Below are positions 52,833 through 62,053 of a stretch of DNA of 64,000 nucleotides, piece after piece. Location of the stretch: NCBI GenBank assembly GCA_963603365.1, contig CAVCMI010000003.1, forward strand, positions 1-64,000, in the 5' to 3' direction. A program made the position numbers and the translations under genes. The notes below the pieces were generated by a model. That model was not told the DNA's origin and did no database searches. It saw only the letters and a program-made list of their open reading frames with translations. This DNA comes from F23-D06 sp963603365. Lineage in GTDB: Bacteria > Bacteroidota > Bacteroidia > Bacteroidales > WCHB1-69. How positions within the stretch are numbered: position 1 is the first letter of the stretch; the number at the start of each line of letters is the position of its first letter.

Positions 52833-54025
52833 TTGAGTACCCAATAGTGCTGGTTGATGCTTTTGGCGAAGGATTCTGCCTCTTCCTCAGTGTCGAATAT
52901 GCCGATGCACACCCGGATGTTGCTCACATTGTCCTGCAACAGCAAATAGGGCGAGTGCGCGTCAAGCCCCTTTTGGCGGATGTGCAGTTCCGCGTCTTTC
53001 TCGTTGGTCAGACTGCCGGCTATGACGTAGAAACGGCCGGTCTCGAAACGGATGTAGTTGTATCGCCCGTCCGCAGTGCTTTTCACTGTTTCGGGACTCC
53101 AAGGCTCGCTTGCGATGTCTGCCGTTTCATTGGTCATCTCTTCTTCGGACGGATAGTCTGCAACGCTCTCGTCCAAGGCGGGCACTGCGGGAGCTTCCGT
53201 TTTGTGCTGTATGCGCTGCACGGCGTCCATTATCTGATGCCGGAACAGAAGTCCTATGACGGCTACGGCTATGACGATGATTAAGATGAAGAGCCAACGC
53301 AGCGACCGGTGCTTGTGCGGCACGGAGGCGTTGCCCTCCTCGTTGTCAGCCTCCTCTTCCACGGAATCAGGTTGTGGCTCAGGTTGTGGCTCAGGTTGTG
53401 GCTCAGGTTCAGGTTCAGGTTCAGGTTCAGGTTCAGGTTCAGGTTCAGGTTCTGGCTCTGGCTCTGGCTCTGGTTGTGGCTCAGGTTGTGGCTCAGGTTG
53501 TGGCTCTGGTTGTGGTTCTGGTTGTGGTTCTGGTTGTGGTTCTGGTTGTGGTTCTGGTTGTGGTTCTGGTTGTGGTTCTGGCTCCGCCGGTAGGGTGACG
53601 GCAACTTTCCCTTTACCCCCGGTTTTGGGAAGGGAAACGATTTCCATGCCTTCAAACTCGTGGTTGAGTTCTGCAATATGATCGCATACAAATCGTATAG
53701 TACCTTTTTCGTTGATGGAAAAGATGCCGAAATTGTCAAAACTGATGCTTTTGTTGTGCTGCAGTGCATTTTTCAGGTTTTCCACCCATTGTGAAACCTC
53801 TTTCGCTGCTTGCGTGATCATACATTGCTTTTCTTCGCAGAGAAACTTGATGAAGCCCGTTTCATCGGGCTCGTCCTGCTGCAAGGTTAAAGTCACTTTG
53901 CAGCAAGGGGGAATCAGCAAATCGCCGTCTATCTTGGCGGGCTCATAATGGGTTGAGAAGGTCCCTAAATCGTTGATGAATACGGAACCGTCTCTTTGCA
54001 GGGCTTTTATAATATAGGTAATCAT
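52829..54025 (-). CDS. HU-CCDC81-type DNA-binding-fold and SPOR-domain membrane protein
   Basis: 398 residues. Residues 1-130 are the Bacteroidetes HU-CCDC81 pair (ITYIIKALQRDGSVFINDLGTF; NKSISFDNFGIFSINEKG). A low-complexity PEPQ/PEPE linker (about 147-220) is followed by a basic stretch and one membrane helix (LRWLFILIIVIAVAVIGLLF, near 250-270), a linker and a C-terminal SPOR domain (RFYVIAGSLTNEKDAELHIRQ). SPOR domains bind denuded glycan strands at division sites, so the protein probably places its HU-like domain in the cytoplasm and SPOR in the periplasm. Its role at the septum is inferred. Confidence 0.85.
   Translation of the reverse strand: MITYIIKALQRDGSVFINDLGTFSTHYEPAKIDGDLLIPPCCKVTLTLQQDEPDETGFIKFLCEEKQCMITQAAKEVSQWVENLKNALQHNKSISFDNFGIFSINEKGTIRFVCDHIAELNHEFEGMEIVSLPKTGGKGKVAVTLPAEPEPQPEPQPEPQPEPQPEPQPEPQPEPQPEPQPEPQPEPEPEPEPEPEPEPEPEPEPEPEPQPEPQPEPQPDSVEEEADNEEGNASVPHKHRSLRWLFILIIVIAVAVIGLLFRHQIMDAVQRIQHKTEAPAVPALDESVADYPSEEEMTNETADIASEPWSPETVKSTADGRYNYIRFETGRFYVIAGSLTNEKDAELHIRQKGLDAHSPYLLLQDNVSNIRVCIGIFDTEEEAESFAKSINQHYWVLK
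53371..53585 (-). repeat. In-frame PEPQ/PEPE coding repeat
   Basis: About 215 bases of 12-base units (GGTTGTGGCTCA-like and GGTTGTGGTTCT-like) with an inner block of 6-base GGTTCA units. They encode alternating Pro-Glu-Pro-Gln and Pro-Glu-Pro-Glu. Copy changes of 6 or 12 bases keep the frame, so linker length can vary without loss of function. Confidence 0.9.
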
Positions 54026-54043
54026 ATTGTAAAAGGGAAGGGG

Positions 54044-54769
54044 TTAAGGGTTCAGCAGGTTCAGTCTTTCAAGGTCTTCGGGGGTATCGATTCCGGTGCC
54101 TTGATAGTTGCAGAGCGCGGTGAATATGTCGAAACCGTTTTCCATCCAGCGCAATTGTTCCAGTTTCTCGCTTTTCTCGAGCGGCGATGGCAGCAGCCTG
54201 ACAAGTTTGCGGAGCGTGCCGCAGCGGTAGGCGTAGATGCCGAGGTGCTGGAGGTATCCCGGCGCAGGGTCTTGCGCATCGCGAACGAAGGGGATAGGGT
54301 AGCGGCTGAAATAGAGGGCTTTTTGCCGGAACGAGGTGACCACTTTCACTTTGTTGGGGTTTTGTGCCTCTTCCCGGTCAATCGGTTTCACAAGGGTGGC
54401 TATGTTTATTTCCGGCCGTTCAAACATCCGGACGAGGAGTTCGATTTCGTTGCGGCTTATGAAAGGCTCGTCTCCCTGAATGTTGATGACGACATCTTCG
54501 TCAAGCAGCTGCAGTCTGTCGGCTGCCTCGCCGCAGCGGTCGGTGCCTGATGGGTGGTCAGGACGGGTCATCACGACAGTGCCCCCGATGTCCTGAATGC
54601 GACTGGCAATGCGCTCGTCGTCAGTCGCCACGGCAACGAGGTCTAACCCGGCTTCCAGCGCATGTTCATAAACGACTTGTATCATAGCCTTCCCGCCGAT
54701 GAGGGCGAGAGGCTTGCCGGGGAAGCGCGTCGAGGCATAGCGTGCCGGTATTATTCCAATGTGTTTCAT
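54044..54769 (-). CDS. kdsB: 3-deoxy-manno-octulosonate cytidylyltransferase
   Basis: 241 residues beginning GIIPARYASTRFPGKPLA, the nucleotidyltransferase signature; then MTRPDHPSGTDR, INIQGDEPFI and LGIYAYR. It activates Kdo with CTP for lipid A-core assembly. It lies 18 bases after the dNK gene end and 18 before the HU/SPOR gene start. Confidence 0.96.
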   Translation of the reverse strand: MKHIGIIPARYASTRFPGKPLALIGGKAMIQVVYEHALEAGLDLVAVATDDERIASRIQDIGGTVVMTRPDHPSGTDRCGEAADRLQLLDEDVVINIQGDEPFISRNEIELLVRMFERPEINIATLVKPIDREEAQNPNKVKVVTSFRQKALYFSRYPIPFVRDAQDPAPGYLQHLGIYAYRCGTLRKLVRLLPSPLEKSEKLEQLRWMENGFDIFTALCNYQGTGIDTPEDLERLNLLNP

Positions 54770-54775
54770 TCTTCT

Positions 54776-55393
54776 TTATTTGAAAAGGCCAAACAGCTCG
54801 GCATCTATCTTGTTTATGATTTCCCCGAAGTCCTCCGGTTTCTCGGCGAACTTGAGGGTGTTGACGTCAACGACCAGCAGTTTGCCGTCTTTGTAGTTCG
54901 AGATCCACTCGTCGTATTTGTGGTTCAGGTTCTCGAGATAAGAGGGGCGGATGGCGTCTTCGTAGGCTCTTCCGCGTTTGAGAATCTGGGTCACTAACGT
55001 TGAAACATCGGCCTTGAGGTATATCAGCAGGTCGGGAGCTTGCATAAACTGCGACATCAGTTCGAACAGGGAGGAGTAATTCTCGAAGTCACGTGTGGCC
55101 ATCAGGTTCATGTCGTGCAGGTTAGGAGCGAAGATGAACGCGTCCTCGTAGATGGTGCGGTCTTGGATGACATCTTTTTTCCGTTTCCGGAGGTCGAGAA
55201 TCTGGCGGAAGCGGCTGTTAAGGAAGAAGATCTGGATGTTGAACGACCAGCGCTGCATGTCTTGGTAGAAACTGGCCAGATAGGGGTTGTTGTCCACGCT
55301 TTCGTAGAGGGGTTCCCATCCGTAGTGTTTTGCAAGCATGCCTGTGAGTGTGGTTTTCCCGGAACCGATATTTCCGGCAACAGCGATATGCAT
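54776..55393 (-). CDS. Deoxynucleoside kinase
   Basis: 205 residues. P-loop GNIGSGKTTLTGMLA at the N-terminus, then YESVDNNPYLASFYQD, FLNSRFRQI, the DRTIYEDAFIFA segment and a LID region (KRGRAYEDAIR). This is the Bacteroidetes/Firmicutes deoxyadenosine/deoxyguanosine kinase type, which salvages purine deoxynucleosides. Starts 21 bases after the OPT transporter stop. Confidence 0.92.
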   Translation of the reverse strand: MHIAVAGNIGSGKTTLTGMLAKHYGWEPLYESVDNNPYLASFYQDMQRWSFNIQIFFLNSRFRQILDLRKRKKDVIQDRTIYEDAFIFAPNLHDMNLMATRDFENYSSLFELMSQFMQAPDLLIYLKADVSTLVTQILKRGRAYEDAIRPSYLENLNHKYDEWISNYKDGKLLVVDVNTLKFAEKPEDFGEIINKIDAELFGLFK

Positions 55394-55414
55394 AATGATG
55401 TATTGTTTTAGCGG

Positions 55415-57442
55415 TTATTGAATAGTGGCTTTCTTTTTCCCTGCCGAGAGCGCGTGCAGAACAAGATAGACGCACAGTCCGGCAAACATGACGATTGACA
55501 ATATGTTGAACAGGGGGCTGTCGATGTATTTGTCCATGAAAGTGGGTTCTACGCCGCAGTATTTGAGGATGGCGCTGAACACGCCCATGATGGCGCCGCC
55601 GGCCAGCAGTCCGGATGCGAGCAGGGTGCCTTTTTCGCCGCGCAGGCGGTTTACGGTCTCGTCTTTGCTCCTTGACTTCACGAACCAGGCCAGCAGCCCT
55701 CCCACCAGCAGCGGGAGGTTGAGCTGCAAAGGAATGAACATGCCCAAGGAGAACGCCAGTGCGGGCACTCCGATGACGTCAAGCAGGATGGCCAGCACGG
55801 CGCCTATGATGTAAAGCACCCAGGGCGTGGATCCGTCAAACATAAGCGGCTGGATGATGGCTGCCATGGCGTTGGCTTGCGGCGCCACTAAAGCGTCTTC
55901 GCCGGTATAGCCGTAGGTCTTGGACAGCAGCATGATGACGGCGCCGACGGTCAGGGCCGACACCAGCGTGCCCACAAATTTGAAGCCCTCCTGTTTGTAC
56001 GGCGAGGTGCCGATCCAGTATCCGATCTTGAGGTCGGTGATGAAGCCGCCGGCCATAGCCAGCGCAGAACAGACGATGCCGCCGATGACCAGTGCCGTAA
56101 GGATGCCGGCGCCGCCTTTCAGACCTACCGCGGCCAAGATGATCGACGAGAGTATCAGGGTCATCATGGTCATGCCAGACACGGGATTGGTGCCTACCGT
56201 CGCAATGGCAGTGGCGGCAACGGTGGTGAACAGGAAGGCGAACAGGAACACGATGAGCAGTCCCACTAAGATTTGCTTGAAGTTCATTTCCATGCCGCCA
56301 AATATGAAGAACAGAAACATCAGGACCAGTACGGCAAGAAAGCCGAAGAGGATGATCTTCATGGGGATGTCGCGCTGGGTGCGCAAGGTGTCCTCGGCGC
56401 CGCCTTTCTGCTTGCCGGCCTTGAATGCCAAGCCGAGCGATTTCTTGATGACGCCGGCCGACTTGCACACGCCGAGCAGTCCGGCCATCGCGATGCCGCC
56501 GATGCCGATGTAGCGCGCATAGTTGGCGAAGAGGAAGTCGGGGTCGGCGGAAGACAAAGAGGTGAGCGTCCCGTTGACATCTGTTGCCCCGTATTGTCCT
56601 AACAGCGGAACGATGACCCACCACGAGAGGGCAGATCCGGCACAGATGACCGCCGCATACTTGAGCCCGATGAGGTATCCCGTGCCCAGCAGGATAGACT
56701 CTGCACTCATCTTGAAGACGAACTTATGGTTCATGGCCAGCCGTTCGCCCCAGCCGCACATGCGTGTGGAGATGGTGTCTGCCCAGAAATGGAACGTGGT
56801 CATCAGAAAATCGTACAGTCCGCCGATGAGCCCGCTTATCAACAGCATCCTCGCCTGATTGCCGCCTTTCGCCCCCGACACGATAATTTCAGTGGTGGCC
56901 GTGGCCTCGGGGAAAGGGTATTTGCCGTGCATGTCGGAAACGAAATACTTGCGGAAAGGAATCAGAAACAGAATGCCTAAAAAGCCGCCTAACAGCGAGG
57001 AAAGGAATATCTGGAAAAAGTTGACCTGTATCTCGGCACCTGCCGCGGGGTTGGTCTCTTTGATGATATAAATGGCAGGCAGCGTGAAGATGGCGCCGGC
57101 AACGATGACGCCGGAACTGGCGCCAATGGACTGTATGAGCACGTTCTCTGACAAGGGATTCTTGCGCTTTGCCAACGTTGACGCGCCTACGGCAATGATG
57201 GCGATGGGAATGGCGGCCTCGAACACCTGCCCGAACCGCAACCCCGAATAGGCCGTGGCAGCCGAGAACAGGATGGCCATAATGATGCCCCATGTGATGG
57301 TCCAGGCATTCAGCTCCGGATACTGCTTGTCGCCCCGCAATATGGGACGGTAACTCTCGCCGGGCTTCAGTTCCCGGTGCGCATTGTCGGGCAACCTGAT
57401 GTCCCCGGAAACCTCATTGCTCTCTTTTTCTGTTTCTTTCAT
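55415..57442 (-). CDS. OPT-family oligopeptide transporter
   Basis: 675 residues with about 15 membrane helices. Family features include WTITWGIIMAILFSAATAYSG near the N-terminus, KYPFPEATATTEI and NPVSGMTMMTLIL. These proteins use proton motive force to import peptides or metal chelates. It heads the long minus-strand gene run and has a well-formed promoter. Confidence 0.92.
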   Translation of the reverse strand: MKETEKESNEVSGDIRLPDNAHRELKPGESYRPILRGDKQYPELNAWTITWGIIMAILFSAATAYSGLRFGQVFEAAIPIAIIAVGASTLAKRKNPLSENVLIQSIGASSGVIVAGAIFTLPAIYIIKETNPAAGAEIQVNFFQIFLSSLLGGFLGILFLIPFRKYFVSDMHGKYPFPEATATTEIIVSGAKGGNQARMLLISGLIGGLYDFLMTTFHFWADTISTRMCGWGERLAMNHKFVFKMSAESILLGTGYLIGLKYAAVICAGSALSWWVIVPLLGQYGATDVNGTLTSLSSADPDFLFANYARYIGIGGIAMAGLLGVCKSAGVIKKSLGLAFKAGKQKGGAEDTLRTQRDIPMKIILFGFLAVLVLMFLFFIFGGMEMNFKQILVGLLIVFLFAFLFTTVAATAIATVGTNPVSGMTMMTLILSSIILAAVGLKGGAGILTALVIGGIVCSALAMAGGFITDLKIGYWIGTSPYKQEGFKFVGTLVSALTVGAVIMLLSKTYGYTGEDALVAPQANAMAAIIQPLMFDGSTPWVLYIIGAVLAILLDVIGVPALAFSLGMFIPLQLNLPLLVGGLLAWFVKSRSKDETVNRLRGEKGTLLASGLLAGGAIMGVFSAILKYCGVEPTFMDKYIDSPLFNILSIVMFAGLCVYLVLHALSAGKKKATIQ

Positions 57443-57482
57443 GCTGATTATAAATTGGTTGAGAATCGTTTAAAAAAGCCGT

Positions 57483-57512
57483 CAAAGATACAAAAAAACG
57501 TACTTGCACCAA
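57483..57512 (-). promoter_or_regulatory. Promoter of the OPT transporter operon
   Basis: TTG at 57512-57510 is followed after 19 bases by TATCTTTG (57490-57483) on the minus strand, matching the Bacteroidetes -33/-7 arrangement. The leader to 57442 is about 35 bases. Confidence 0.65.
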
Positions 57513-57615
57513 CAGTCAGCGACGCATTAGTTAAAAAAGCCGACCATCACTTTTTTTTCTTTGCCTGTTTTGCGCTGTTTCGCCGTTTTGAGACAGCAAG
57601 CAATGATTGTTTTTG

Positions 57616-57623
57616 TATTTTTG
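57616..57623 (+). promoter_or_regulatory. -7 element of the PpiC isomerase operon
   Basis: TATTTTTG 30 bases before the ATG at 57653. The -33 position is not convincing. Confidence 0.5.
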
Positions 57624-57652
57624 CAACCTTTTAAATTGAACAGACAATAAAT

Positions 57653-59413
57653 ATGATTGCACAAGAAATGAAACGTCTTTTAGCCGCATTGCTCATTGTC
57701 CCGGCCACATTTTGCGCTTTTGCGCAAGGGTCAGACCCCGTGCTGGTCAAGGTGGGCGACGAATCTGTCACGAAATCCGAGTTCCTTAAGGCTTATCAGA
57801 AAAACAACCTGCTGAGCGAAGCCACGGAAAAAGACCTTCGCGAATACCTTGACCTTTATGTCAACTTCCGTTTGAAGGTGCAGGAGGCACAGTCGCTGAA
57901 GATGGACACGTCAGCCGCTTTTGCCCGCGAACTTGCATCCTACCGTAACCAGTCGGCACAGCAGTACCTGGTGGACAGCGAGGTGAGCGACCGTCTGCTC
58001 AACGAGGCCTACGACCGTTTCAAGTACCAAGTCAGGGCTTCGCATATCCTCGTGCAGTGCAGCGCCACAGCCTCCCCTAAAGACACGCTGGAGGCTTGGA
58101 ACAAGATCATGCAGATCCGCAACCGCATCGTGAAAGGCATGGATTTCGGCGATGCCGCAGCCGAGTTCTCAGAAGACCCCTCCGCCCGCGATTTCGTAAA
58201 TCCCCAGACGGGACGCATGCAGCGCGGCAACCACGGAGACCTTGGCTATTTTTCTGTGCTTGAGATGATTTACCCATTCGAAACAGCGGCCTACAATACG
58301 CCTGCCGGCCAGATGTCGATGCCTGTGCGCACCCGTTTCGGCTATCACCTCATCAAAGTGGATGAAAAGGTGCCGGCAATGGCGCAAGTTTTCGTGTCGC
58401 AGATTTTCGTGGCCGATACGCTCGCCCTCGCTCAAGGCTCGCCCGAGGCGCTTGCAAAGGTCAGGGAGATAGCCCGCCGCTTGCGCAACGGACAAGGCTC
58501 GTTCGAGAACCTTGCCGCCGAACTCTCTGAAGACCAGGCTACGAAAGACAAGGGCGGCAAGATGCTTCCGTTCGCCCCCGGCCGCCGGCCCGGCAACTAT
58601 ACCGCTGCCGCCATCCATCTGCAACCCGGCGATGTCTCCGACCCCGTGCCCTCTGTGCTCGGCTGGCACCTCATCCGCCTCGATTCTATAAAGTATGTCA
58701 CTGTCAACGACGAGACGAAGTACCTGCTGAAATCTCGTCTCGCCCGCGACGAAAGAGCCCGCAAAGGACAAGAATCCATGATCGCTAAACTCAAAAAAGA
58801 GTACTCTTTCAACGAATCCGGAAAAAAAGCAACCATGAAGTTCCTCAACAAGAATATCCCTGACAACTACTTCTCTTCGGACAAAACCGAACTCGCGGAA
58901 CTGAAAGGCATCGAAAAACTGAAACCGATGTGCACGTTTGCTGACGTCTCTCTCTCTGCCGTCGAATTTGCCAGATTCATCTCACGCTATCAGGGCATTA
59001 CGCTTAAAGGAACAATGGCAGAATTTCTGGAACAGCTCTACACAAAATTCACAAACGAACGCATCCTGCGGTACGAAAAGACCCAACTGGAAAGCAAATA
59101 CCCCGAGTACCGTGACCTTGTGAATGAATTTCACGACGGCATGCTGCTCTATGAAATCAACAGCCAGAAGGTATGGAACGCCGCCATTCAGGACAGCGCA
59201 GGACTTGAACGCCTATACCAAAACATGAAAGAAGAGTTCAGGACAACAGACTCCGCCGGCAATGTGGTTTACAAGCCGCTTGACGATGTCAGGGCCGTGG
59301 TCATCAACCGCTATCAGGAATTATTAGAGAAACAATGGCTGGAAGAACTTCACGCCAAGTATCCCGTTGTGACGGACGACAAGGTGTTCCGTTCCATTCT
59401 CAGCAAACAATGA
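57653..59413 (+). CDS. SurA-like periplasmic peptidyl-prolyl isomerase
   Basis: 586 residues with a signal peptide (KRLLAALLIVPATFCAFAQ; the ATG at 57668 is an alternative start). A SurA-like N-terminal helical region (VTKSEFLKAYQKNNL) is followed by two PpiC rotamase domains (YQVRASHILVQC ... GNHGDLGYFSVLEMIYPFE; then GSFENLAAELSEDQATKDKGGK ... PVPSVLGWHLIRLD). A C-terminal helical part of 200 residues follows. It should chaperone outer-membrane proteins. The stop overlaps the start of the lipoprotein gene (ATGA). Confidence 0.9.
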   Translation: MIAQEMKRLLAALLIVPATFCAFAQGSDPVLVKVGDESVTKSEFLKAYQKNNLLSEATEKDLREYLDLYVNFRLKVQEAQSLKMDTSAAFARELASYRNQSAQQYLVDSEVSDRLLNEAYDRFKYQVRASHILVQCSATASPKDTLEAWNKIMQIRNRIVKGMDFGDAAAEFSEDPSARDFVNPQTGRMQRGNHGDLGYFSVLEMIYPFETAAYNTPAGQMSMPVRTRFGYHLIKVDEKVPAMAQVFVSQIFVADTLALAQGSPEALAKVREIARRLRNGQGSFENLAAELSEDQATKDKGGKMLPFAPGRRPGNYTAAAIHLQPGDVSDPVPSVLGWHLIRLDSIKYVTVNDETKYLLKSRLARDERARKGQESMIAKLKKEYSFNESGKKATMKFLNKNIPDNYFSSDKTELAELKGIEKLKPMCTFADVSLSAVEFARFISRYQGITLKGTMAEFLEQLYTKFTNERILRYEKTQLESKYPEYRDLVNEFHDGMLLYEINSQKVWNAAIQDSAGLERLYQNMKEEFRTTDSAGNVVYKPLDDVRAVVINRYQELLEKQWLEELHAKYPVVTDDKVFRSILSKQ

Positions 59414-60246
59414 AAGTGAAAAGGTGGTTCTTCTTTCTTTGTGCCGCACTGCTGCTTGCCGCTTCCGGCTGTCAGGAAAAAGACCGGATTGTGGCCCAAG
59501 TCTATTATCATAAACTCTATCTTTCAGAGGTTTGCGAAAACATACCCATAGGCCTGTCGCTTGAAGACAGCCTGTCGCTCTTCAATGCCTACGTGGACAG
59601 CTGGATTAAGGAACAACTGGTGCTGCATGAGGCTGAAAAAAAGCTTTCACTCCGTGAAAAAAGTTTCGGGAGACAGCTCGAGGAGTGCCGCAAGAGCCTT
59701 CTTATTGACGCCTATTTCCAGAAATTGGCCTCAGAAATGACCTCAGAGGATGTGTCTGCCGAGGAGATGAGGTCTTTTAACCGCATGTTTGACAACCGGT
59801 ACCGTATTGACCGCGAAATTGTTAAGATCAACTACGTAAAACTCTCTTTGAATTCAAAACTGATAACTCCGGTAAAGGAGATCCTTTTCAATGAAAGCCG
59901 CCGCAAAGCCGAGAAACAAGAACTTGCGGCGATGTTGGGAGATTCGGTGGAGTATATGATTGACGACAGCACATGGCTCTATCTCGAAGAGGTGCAGGCA
60001 GAACTGCCGTTCGAAGTAGAGAAGAATGTGGCGCAACAACACCAGTATGTGGAAAAGGATGAAAAAGGATTCCATTACCTTATGGTGGTGCTCGACCATA
60101 AAGAACAACGTTCCGTCAATGAAACCGAAGAGGAGCAGAAATCCGCCCGTATGATGATTTCTGCCCAAAAGAAACGCGAAAGGATCGACAATTATGTTGA
60201 TTCTCTTTACAGCAAGGCAATACGCGACCGGATCGTGATACGGTAG
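59410..60246 (+). CDS. Lipoprotein, probable partner chaperone of the PpiC isomerase
   Basis: 278 residues from the ATG at 59410, which overlaps the previous stop and opens a lipoprotein signal peptide ending AASGCQEK with lipidated Cys. The mature part begins with a SurA-N-like segment (VYYHKLYLSEVCENIP, DSWIKEQLVLHEAEKKL) and is otherwise helical and charged. There is no rotamase domain. The overlap with the isomerase gene suggests both proteins act together in outer-membrane protein folding. Confidence 0.82.
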   Translation: MKVKRWFFFLCAALLLAASGCQEKDRIVAQVYYHKLYLSEVCENIPIGLSLEDSLSLFNAYVDSWIKEQLVLHEAEKKLSLREKSFGRQLEECRKSLLIDAYFQKLASEMTSEDVSAEEMRSFNRMFDNRYRIDREIVKINYVKLSLNSKLITPVKEILFNESRRKAEKQELAAMLGDSVEYMIDDSTWLYLEEVQAELPFEVEKNVAQQHQYVEKDEKGFHYLMVVLDHKEQRSVNETEEEQKSARMMISAQKKRERIDNYVDSLYSKAIRDRIVIR

Positions 60247-60269
60247 CCGCAACCTTATGTCTTTTATGT

Positions 60270-60277
60270 TATCTTTG
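60270..60277 (+). promoter_or_regulatory. -7 element of the phosphohexomutase gene
   Basis: TATCTTTG fits TAnnTTTG, 19 bases before the ATG at 60297. Confidence 0.5.
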
Positions 60278-60296
60278 CCAACAAATTCCCAATACT

Positions 60297-62024
60297 ATGG
60301 AAAAAGCGATTCAAAAGAAAATAGAAGTCTGGCTTTCAGACGATTACGACCAGAAAACGAGAGACGAGATAATGCGTCTCAGGAAAGAAGACCCCGAGGA
60401 GTTGCAGGATGCTTTTTACCGGGACTTGAGTTTCGGCACGGGCGGACTGCGCGGCATTATGGGCGTGGGCACCAACCGCATGAACCGCTATACGGTGGGA
60501 ACAGCCACCCAAGGGCTTGCCAATTATCTGAAAAAAGCCTGGAAAGACGAGCCTGTCAGGGTAGTCATCGCCTACGATTCGAGAATCAACAGCTGCGAGT
60601 TTGCGCACATTACGGCCGAGGTGCTGTCGGCAAACCGCATCCGGGCGTTCCTGTTTGAGGATGTCCGCCCTACGCCGGTGCTTTCGTTCGCGGTGCGCCA
60701 CCTTCACTGCCAGGCCGGCATTATGATTACGGCATCGCATAACCCTAAGGAGTACAACGGCTATAAGGTGTATTGGCAGGACGGCGGGCAGCTGGTGCCG
60801 CCCCACGACGAGAATGTCATCAAGGAGGCCGGCAAGATCACTTCCTTCAAAATGGTCAATTGGGATGCCTGTCCCGAACTGATAACCGAGGTTGACCCCC
60901 GTACCGAAGAGACTTACATTGAGCGGGTGTGTGCACTCAGCATAAACCCCGAGGCTGCTGTCAACGCCGGCACGATGAAGGTCGTTTATACGCCGCTCCA
61001 CGGCACCGGCATCACGATGGTGCCGGAGGCGCTGCGCCGCTTCGGCTTCCGCAATGTCTCCGTGGTGGAAGAACAGGCACAGCCCGACGGCAACTTCCCG
61101 ACGGTGAAGTCGCCGAACCCCGAAGAGAGGTCCGCCCTCGAGATGGCGCTGGCTCTGGCACGCAAAGAAAAAGCTGACCTTGTGCTCGCCACCGACCCCG
61201 ATTCCGACCGGGTAGGCATTGCCGTGCGTGACGCAAACGGCGAAATGCAGCTGATGAACGGCAACCAGACCGGAGCGCTCCTCTGCTATTACCTGCTTTC
61301 CCAATACCAGGCCGCAGGAAAACTCAACGAAGAGTGTATGGTGGTGAAGACCATCGTCACCACAGACCTTATCCGGCGCATCGCCCTCGACTATAACGTG
61401 GCTTGTGAAGAGGTGCTCACCGGCTTCAAGTACATAGCCGCCAAAATCAGGGAAAAAGAGGGGTGCAAGACGTTTCTCTTCGGCGGCGAGGAGAGTTACG
61501 GCTACCTGATCGGCGACTTTGTGCGCGACAAGGATGCCGTGTCGGCCAGCTGCCTCATTGCTGAGATGGCTGCCTATTATCTTGCCCGCGGCCGGCGCCT
61601 GACAGATGTGCTCGACGAGATACACCGCAGATACGGCTATTTCGGAGAGAAACTCCATTCGGTGACTGAAACGGGCAAGGAGGGCGCGGCCAAAATACGG
61701 AGGACGATGGATAACCTCCGCCACAACCCGCCTAAAACTTTAGGCGGAAAGGCCGTAGTGGTCATGAACGACTATAAGACCGGCCGCTCCTTCAGTTTAA
61801 GGCATGACAGCAACGACCGAATCGATCTGCCCACGTCTGATGTGCTGCAGTTCATTATGACCGACAACAGCAAGGTGACAGTACGCCCGTCGGGCACGGA
61901 ACCCAAAATCAAGTTCTATTTCAGTGCCGTTGTGGTTGACAACCGCAACAGCGGTCGCGAGGAGATGGAAAAAAGACTCGAAGAGCATCTCGAAAAGATG
62001 AAAAAAGACATTCTTAAACGATAA
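60297..62024 (+). CDS. Alpha-D-phosphohexomutase (phosphoglucomutase/phosphomannomutase)
   Basis: 575 residues. The four family loops are in order: catalytic phosphoserine Ser147 in GIMITASHNPKEYNG, metal loop DPDSDRVG, sugar-binding GGEESYGYL and phosphate-binding RPSGTEPKIKFYF. It interconverts hexose 1- and 6-phosphates; the length and GEESYG motif fit the PGM2-like/phosphoglucomutase group of Bacteroidetes. It precedes the acetyl-CoA synthetase gene by 29 bases. Confidence 0.93.
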   Translation: MEKAIQKKIEVWLSDDYDQKTRDEIMRLRKEDPEELQDAFYRDLSFGTGGLRGIMGVGTNRMNRYTVGTATQGLANYLKKAWKDEPVRVVIAYDSRINSCEFAHITAEVLSANRIRAFLFEDVRPTPVLSFAVRHLHCQAGIMITASHNPKEYNGYKVYWQDGGQLVPPHDENVIKEAGKITSFKMVNWDACPELITEVDPRTEETYIERVCALSINPEAAVNAGTMKVVYTPLHGTGITMVPEALRRFGFRNVSVVEEQAQPDGNFPTVKSPNPEERSALEMALALARKEKADLVLATDPDSDRVGIAVRDANGEMQLMNGNQTGALLCYYLLSQYQAAGKLNEECMVVKTIVTTDLIRRIALDYNVACEEVLTGFKYIAAKIREKEGCKTFLFGGEESYGYLIGDFVRDKDAVSASCLIAEMAAYYLARGRRLTDVLDEIHRRYGYFGEKLHSVTETGKEGAAKIRRTMDNLRHNPPKTLGGKAVVVMNDYKTGRSFSLRHDSNDRIDLPTSDVLQFIMTDNSKVTVRPSGTEPKIKFYFSAVVVDNRNSGREEMEKRLEEHLEKMKKDILKR

Positions 62025-62053
62025 TCTATTTGTTTAAAACTAAATAACACGTA

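Noticed and set aside
60336..61724. 462-codon minus-strand frame inside the phosphohexomutase gene
   Set aside because: Shadow of a gene with all four catalytic loops in the other strand.
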